This document shows positions 60,259 to 64,000 of a DNA stretch of 64,000 nucleotides, one piece after another. A program made the position numbers and the translations under genes. The notes under the pieces were generated by a model that was given only the letters and a program-made list of their open reading frames with translations, searched no databases and was not told where the DNA came from. The DNA is from Piscinibacter aquaticus (GTDB lineage: Bacteria > Pseudomonadota > Gammaproteobacteria > Burkholderiales > Burkholderiaceae_C). The stretch's first letter is position 1. Each line of letters opens with the position of its first letter. The stretch spans positions 2,294,001 to 2,358,000 of the forward strand of contig VOPW01000001.1 in assembly GCA_007994965.1 (NCBI GenBank). Reading direction: 5' to 3'.

Positions 60259-60866
60259 TCAGCGGCGGCGTGGCTCGATCGGCTCGAGGGCCCAGTCAGG
60301 CGCCATGATCTCGGTGTCCTGCATGGCCCGCTCGCGGGCACTGCGCGTGGCCTCCAGCTTGCGCGCCACCAGCTGCGCGCAGTGGCGCAGCGTGGTGAGA
60401 TCGCGCAGTTGCAGCGCCTCGTTCGGCGAGGCGCTGAAGCAGCACAGCGTGCCGTAGGTCTCGCCGCTGTTCAGCACGATCGGCGTGCTCAGGTGCGCAC
60501 CGATGCGCAATGGCGTCTTCGGCAGGCTGGCCGCGTCGGGCAGGCGGGCCACATCGGGCACCAGCTCCGGCAAGCGCCCGTCGACGACACGCTGGCAGTA
60601 GGTTTCCTCCAGCGGCGAGGACTCCCCGGCCGCAGCGGCGCGCTGCCTTCGGCATCGACGAAGCGGAAGACGCGCCGCCCGTCGACGAACTCGGACACGA
60701 ACACCACGTCCAGGCCCATCGACTGCCGCAGCATGCGCAGCACCTGGGACACCGAGTCATCGAGCAAGGCATCGCTCGACTCGGCCGTGGCCACCAGCAG
60801 ATCGGAAATCACCACCTCCAGTTCGCGGCTGCCGAATCGATGTTCGAAAAGGTTCACGCTGCACAC
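60259..60866 (-). CDS. GAF domain protein
   Basis: About 200 residues of a single GAF fold: VISDLLVATAESSDALLDDSVSQVLRMLRQSMGLDVVFVSEFVDGRRVFRF, then ETYCQRVVDGRLPELVPDV and IGAHLSTPIVLNSGETYGTLCCFSA, which is the GAF core. There is no output domain, so it would be a ligand- or redox-sensing partner or an orphan. The frame breaks near 60630. The start is GTG at 60866 or GTG at 60857 (MNLFEHRFGSRELE); both lack a clear ribosome binding site. It lies 16 bases from the divergent pseudouridine synthase start, so the two probably share a promoter region. Confidence 0.75.
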
Positions 60867-60882
60867 CGGGCAAAATCATTCC

Positions 60883-61635
60883 ATGACGACGCTCGCCAAG
60901 ATCCTCTTCAGCCAGGGCTTCGGCACCCGCCGCGAATGCGAGGGCTTTGATCGCTGCCGGCTTCGTGAGCCTGGGCGGCGGGTCTGCGACAACCCGTGGC
61001 AGGAGGTGGAGGCCACCGAGGGCCTGGAATTCGGCGTGCAGGGACAGCGCTGGCCGTACCGCGAGAAGGCTCTGGTGGTGATGCTGCACAAGCCGGCGGG
61101 CTACGAATGCTCGCAGAAGCCCAAGCACCACCCCAGCGTGATGAGCCTGCTGCCCTCGCCGCTGCGCGTGCGCGGCGTGCAGCCCGTGGGCCGGCTCGAC
61201 GAGGACACCACGGGGCTGCTGCTGCTCACCGACGACGGCGCACTGATCCACCGCCTGACCTCGCCCAAGCACCATGTGCCCAAGGTCTACGAGGTGCGCT
61301 GCAAGCACGAGGTGGATGCGGCGCAGGTGGCGGCGCTGCTAGCCGGCGTGGTGCTCGACGACGACCCCGTGCCGGTGCGCGCCGCGGCCTGCGAGGCGGT
61401 GGACACGCACGGGCTGCGGCTCACGCTCACGGAAGGCAAGTACCACCAGGTCAAGCGCATGGTGGCGGCGGCCGGCAACCGCGTCGAGTCGTTGCACCGC
61501 AGCGCCTTCGGCGAGCTGCGCCTGCCCGACGACGGCACCGGGCCAGTGGTGCTGGCTGCCGGATTCGTTCACCGCAAGGCCAGCCCAGGCTCGCCTCGGG
61601 GCGCCGCAGGGTCCGGGACGCCGGGCGCGAGCTGA
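60883..61635 (+). CDS. RsuA-family pseudouridine synthase with S4 domain
   Basis: Makes a single pseudouridine in rRNA; RsuA itself modifies 16S U516. The N-terminal S4 domain (LAKILFSQGFGTRRECEG) is followed by the catalytic domain with GRLDEDTTGLLLLTDDG (catalytic Asp), LHKPAGYECS, YEVRCKH and EGKYHQVKRMVAAAGNRVESLHR. The frame is open throughout, but about 13 residues of the S4 domain (FDRCRLREPGRRV) are misread. Two compensating indels near 60948 and 60985 restore LIAAGFVSLGG, which is the expected S4 sequence. The C-terminal end after FVHRKAS is also uncertain. The start is the ATG at 60883. Confidence 0.85.
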   Translation: MTTLAKILFSQGFGTRRECEGFDRCRLREPGRRVCDNPWQEVEATEGLEFGVQGQRWPYREKALVVMLHKPAGYECSQKPKHHPSVMSLLPSPLRVRGVQPVGRLDEDTTGLLLLTDDGALIHRLTSPKHHVPKVYEVRCKHEVDAAQVAALLAGVVLDDDPVPVRAAACEAVDTHGLRLTLTEGKYHQVKRMVAAAGNRVESLHRSAFGELRLPDDGTGPVVLAAGFVHRKASPGSPRGAAGSGTPGAS

Positions 61636-61674
61636 CGGTCACGGCGGGCCAGCCCACCGCACCATGAAGAAGAA

Positions 61675-61696
61675 ACGGGGCGCCTCGTGCGCCCGT
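61675..61696 (-). terminator. Probable terminator after the chemoreceptor gene
   Basis: ACGGGGCGC-CTCGT-GCGCCCGT forms a stem with one bulged G. On the reverse strand it is followed by TTTCTTCTTC, so it fits a weak intrinsic terminator for the chemoreceptor gene ending at 61721. Confidence 0.4.
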
Positions 61697-61720
61697 CTTC
61701 GCCCTGCCGTACGTCGCGGA

Positions 61721-63364
61721 TCAGTGCTGCTGCCAGTCGTTCGTGACGCTTCTGGCTGCAGCCACCGGGCGAACCGGCGTGCGTGGGACCGCGGCCGCTT
61801 CGTGCGACAGCGTGAACACGCTGACCGCCTGCGCCAGCCGTGCCGCCCGGTCGCTGAGGGTGGTCGCGGCGGCCGCGCTCTCCTCGACCAGCGCCGCGTT
61901 CTGCTGCGTGGTCTTGTCCATCTCGGAGATGGCGGTATTCACCTGGCCGATGCCGGCGCTCTGCTCGCCGGCGGCGGCGCTGATCTCGCTGATGAGGTCG
62001 GTCACGCGCCGCACCGGGTGCACGATCTCGCCCATCGCCGTGCCTGCCTCGTTGACGAGCCGGCTGCCGCCGTCCACGGCTTCGACCGAAGCGGCGATCA
62101 TGCCCTTGATCTCGCGCGCCGCGTCGGCGCTGCGCTGGGCCAGCGTGCGAACCTCGCCGGCCACGACAGCGAACCCGCGGCCTTGTTCGCCGGCACGCGC
62201 CGCTTCCACCGCAGCGTTCAGCGCGAGGATGTTGGTCTGGAACGCAATGCCGTCGATCACGCCGATGATCTCGGCCACCTTCTTGCTCGAGGCACTGATC
62301 GAGTCCATCGTGGCGACCACTTGGCCGACCACGTTGCCGCCCTTGGCCGCCGCGTCGCTGGCGCTGGCGGCGAGCTGGCTGGCCGGCGCGCGTTCTCGGC
62401 GCTCTGCCGCACCGTGCTGGTCAGTTCTTCCATCGACGCCGCGGTCTGCTGCAGGTTCGACGACTGCTGCTCGGTCCGGGAACTCAGGTCCTGGTTGCCG
62501 CTGGCGATCTGGCTGCTGGCGGTCGACACGCTGTCGACGCCGGCGCGGATCGTGCCGACCACGTCGCGCAGGCTGGCCGTCATTCGCTGCATCGCGAACA
62601 TCAGGCTGGTGGTATCGCCGGGCTTGACGGCAACGTGCGTGTCCAGGCGCCCTTCGGCAATGCGGTTGGCCACCTCCGCCGCGGCAGCAGGTTCGCCGCC
62701 GAGCTGACCGAGCACCGAGCGGCTGAGCAACAGGCCGAGGCCGCCGGCGACCAGGATCGCCAGAGCCAGGCCGCCGAGCAGCACGGCGGTGCGCGTGGCG
62801 CGGGTGTCCTCGGCCTGCGCCGCGCGCACGACCAGCAGCGCACCCTCGGCGTCCATGAACTCCTTGTGCGTGGCGCGGAATCCGTCCATCGCGGCCTTGT
62901 CGCGGCCCTTGGTGAACTCGGCGACGAGCTGCTCCATGCTGCCGCTGCCGCTCTTGATGTCGCGCCGCAGCTTGATGAAATGCGCGGCGACTGCTTCGAA
63001 CTCGTCGTGCCGCGACTTCATCTGGTCCAGGCGCTTCTGCTGCTCGGGATTGTCGGCCGTCAGCGTCTTGAGCTCGGCCCAGGTCTTGTCGAAACTCGCC
63101 ATGCCCGCCTTCCAGGGGTCGAGAAAGGCCTCGTCGCCGGCCACCAGGAAGCCGCGCGCGCCGGTTTCCATGTTCACCATCGACAGCACCGCGTCCTCGC
63201 CCAGCGAGAGCACCTTGTGCGTGTGGTTGTTCCAGCGCTCGGCCTCGGCCAAGGCTGCGGTTGCCGGCCATGACCACGACGACCACCAGCACGAAGATGC
63301 CGATGATCGAAGCGAAGACGATGCCCAGCCGGCGGCCGAGCGTGAGACGGTTGAAGGCTTGCAT
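61721..63364 (-). CDS. Methyl-accepting chemotaxis protein with CHASE3 sensor
   Basis: Inner-membrane chemoreceptor of about 545 residues. The first helix ([22 protein letters not shown]) is followed by a periplasmic CHASE3-type helical sensor ([21 protein letters not shown]) and a second helix ([21 protein letters not shown]). HAMP and a signalling domain with the hairpin tip [42 protein letters not shown] complete it. The frame breaks near 63255 and near 62390. No C-terminal NWETF-like CheR/CheB pentapeptide is present; it ends SVTNDWQQH. The ATG at 63364 is the start. The coupling gene cheW lies 32 bases upstream in the same direction. Confidence 0.9.
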   Translation of the reverse strand: MQAFNRLTLGRRLGIVFASIIGIFVLVVVVVMAGNRSLGRGRALEQPHAQGALAGRGRGAVDGEHGNRRARLPGGRRRGLSRPLEGGHGEFRQDLGRAQDADGRQSRAAEAPGPDEVAARRVRSSRRAFHQAAARHQERQRQHGAARRRVHQGPRQGRDGRIPRHAQGVHGRRGCAAGRARGAGRGHPRHAHRRAARRPGSGDPGRRRPRPVAQPLGARSARRRTCCRGGGGQPHCRRAPGHARCRQARRYHQPDVRDAANDGQPARRGRHDPRRRRQRVDRQQPDRQRQPGPEFPDRAAVVEPAADRGVDGRTDQHGAAERRERAPASQLAASASDAAAKGGNVVGQVVATMDSISASSKKVAEIIGVIDGIAFQTNILALNAAVEAARAGEQGRGFAVVAGEVRTLAQRSADAAREIKGMIAASVEAVDGGSRLVNEAGTAMGEIVHPVRRVTDLISEISAAAGEQSAGIGQVNTAISEMDKTTQQNAALVEESAAAATTLSDRAARLAQAVSVFTLSHEAAAVPRTPVRPVAAARSVTNDWQQH

Positions 63365-63396
63365 GGTGGGTACTTCGAGTAGTGACCGGCGGCCGG

Positions 63397-63905
63397 TCAG
63401 GCGTCGAGCAGGCCGAGGTCGGCTCCGCTCATGAGGGTTTCGATGTCGGTGACGATCAGCAGGCGTTCGGCCTCGCCCTGCTGCAGCGTCGCCACGCCGA
63501 GGATGTGTTCGCACGGCACCGAGGCGTTGAATGCCGGCGCCGGCTTGATGCTGTCGGGCGGCAGTTCGAGCACGTCGGACACCGCATCGACAACGGCGCC
63601 GACCACCTTGTCGCGAACGTTGAGCACCACGACCACCGTGCTGCCGTCGTAGCCGGCGCCGGCCGGCCGAAGCGCAGCCGCAGGTCGACGATCGGCACGA
63701 TCACGCCACGCAGGTTGACCACGCCCCTGATGAACGAGGGCGCACCGGCGATGCGCGTCGGCGGCTCGAAGGAGCGGATCTCCTGCACGCGCAGGATGTC
63801 GATGCCGTACTCCTCCTCGCCGAGACGGAAGATCAGGCACTCGCGCGGCAGCGCCCGAGCGCGCTCGGCGGCGCGCGACGCGAGGGGCATGGATGAGCCC
63901 GGCAA
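63397..63905 (-). CDS. cheW: CheW-type chemotaxis coupling protein
   Basis: Adaptor linking chemoreceptors to CheA. The CheW fold is clear: [52 protein letters not shown], then after a frame shift near 63660 [25 protein letters not shown] and [23 protein letters not shown]. It is about 168 residues from the TTG at 63905. Alternative starts are ATG at 63890 ([10 protein letters not shown]) or, through another indel, ATG at 63973. It lies upstream of the chemoreceptor gene in the same direction, so the two are likely co-transcribed. CheA and other Che genes are outside the window. Confidence 0.88.
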
Positions 63906-64000
63906 CGGTTCGGGCAGTTCGGGGGCCTCGCAGGTGGGGCCGGCAACCTGGCTTCGGCAACGCTCAGCGACATTCTTGCGGCGATGACAGCATGTGACGC

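Noticed and set aside
61664..62707. A forward open frame starting just after the RsuA-type gene
   Set aside because: It runs antisense to the chemoreceptor signalling domain, which is unmistakable on the other strand.

Overview
The window is a stretch of ordinary chromosome from a very GC-rich betaproteobacterium. Burkholderiales, near the Rubrivivax/Leptothrix/Methylibium type, is the best guess. The support is a Bug-type tripartite tricarboxylate receptor, the YaeQ, YajQ, PpnP and DUF3149 families, tandem LytS/LytTR regulators, a PimC/PimD-like acyl-CoA dehydrogenase pair, a csp leader of the type common in that order, and heavy use of G or C at third codon positions. I see no transposase, integrase, phage gene, plasmid gene, CRISPR array, tRNA or rRNA.

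The dominant feature is technical. About 59 protein genes can be recognised, and about 41 are broken by one to four single- or double-base indels. These fall mostly in short G or C runs and hit housekeeping genes (ettA, murB, rsgA, rhlE). Protein homology continues directly in a neighbouring frame each time, so I read them as uncorrected sequencing or assembly errors. I annotate each such gene as one CDS across its frames.

Layout. 1-8 kb: an aminopeptidase P end, a small exported protein, a coupled LytTR response regulator/LytS kinase pair, a large zinc metalloprotease lipoprotein and a beta-helix-like membrane protein. 8-16 kb: ettA, two MFS exporters, rhlE, a nucleotide-sugar-epimerase-like protein and an RluA-type pseudouridine synthase. 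15.6-20.4 kb: a diguanylate cyclase, PPK2, a hemerythrin protein and rsgA. 20.8-29.5 kb: a Tim44-like protein, an SDR, a second small exported protein related to the first, an S9 peptidase, DUF3149, a 2OG dioxygenase, a small outer-membrane barrel, a short MetE-like methionine synthase, an S4 protein coupled to an LLM oxidoreductase, and a His/Lys-rich exported protein. 29.5-38.3 kb: a cold-shock gene with a structured leader, curA, a multi-PAS hybrid kinase, an M3 oligopeptidase and an LTA-synthase-like phosphotransferase. 38.3-46.4 kb: a coiled-coil exported protein, a Gfo/Idh/MocA oxidoreductase, yaeQ, a GNAT-like protein, prolyl oligopeptidase, a Bug receptor, DUF924 and an acyl-CoA synthetase. 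46.4-53.6 kb: an exonuclease, a TPR-like protein behind a hybrid kinase, ppnP, a PQQ sugar dehydrogenase, a Gly/Cys-tailed membrane protein, murB and yajQ. 53.6-64 kb: a retropepsin-like protease, an MFS, two acyl-CoA dehydrogenases, a P1 peptidase coupled to a lipoprotein hydrolase, a GAF protein, an RsuA-type pseudouridine synthase, a chemoreceptor and CheW.

Functional themes are signal transduction (LytS/LytTR, GGDEF, two hybrid kinases, MCP/CheW, YajQ), peptide breakdown (seven unrelated peptidase families) and RNA/ribosome maintenance (EttA, RhlE, RsgA, two pseudouridine synthases, an S4 protein, CSP). I did not find a new multi-gene defence or metabolic system. The best candidates for a second look are the two mutually exclusive hairpins in front of the csp gene, the paired small exported proteins sharing a TLPTVEIV motif, the short open frame with an excellent ribosome binding site upstream of rsgA, and the REP-like element that sits where the start of the retropepsin-like gene should be.
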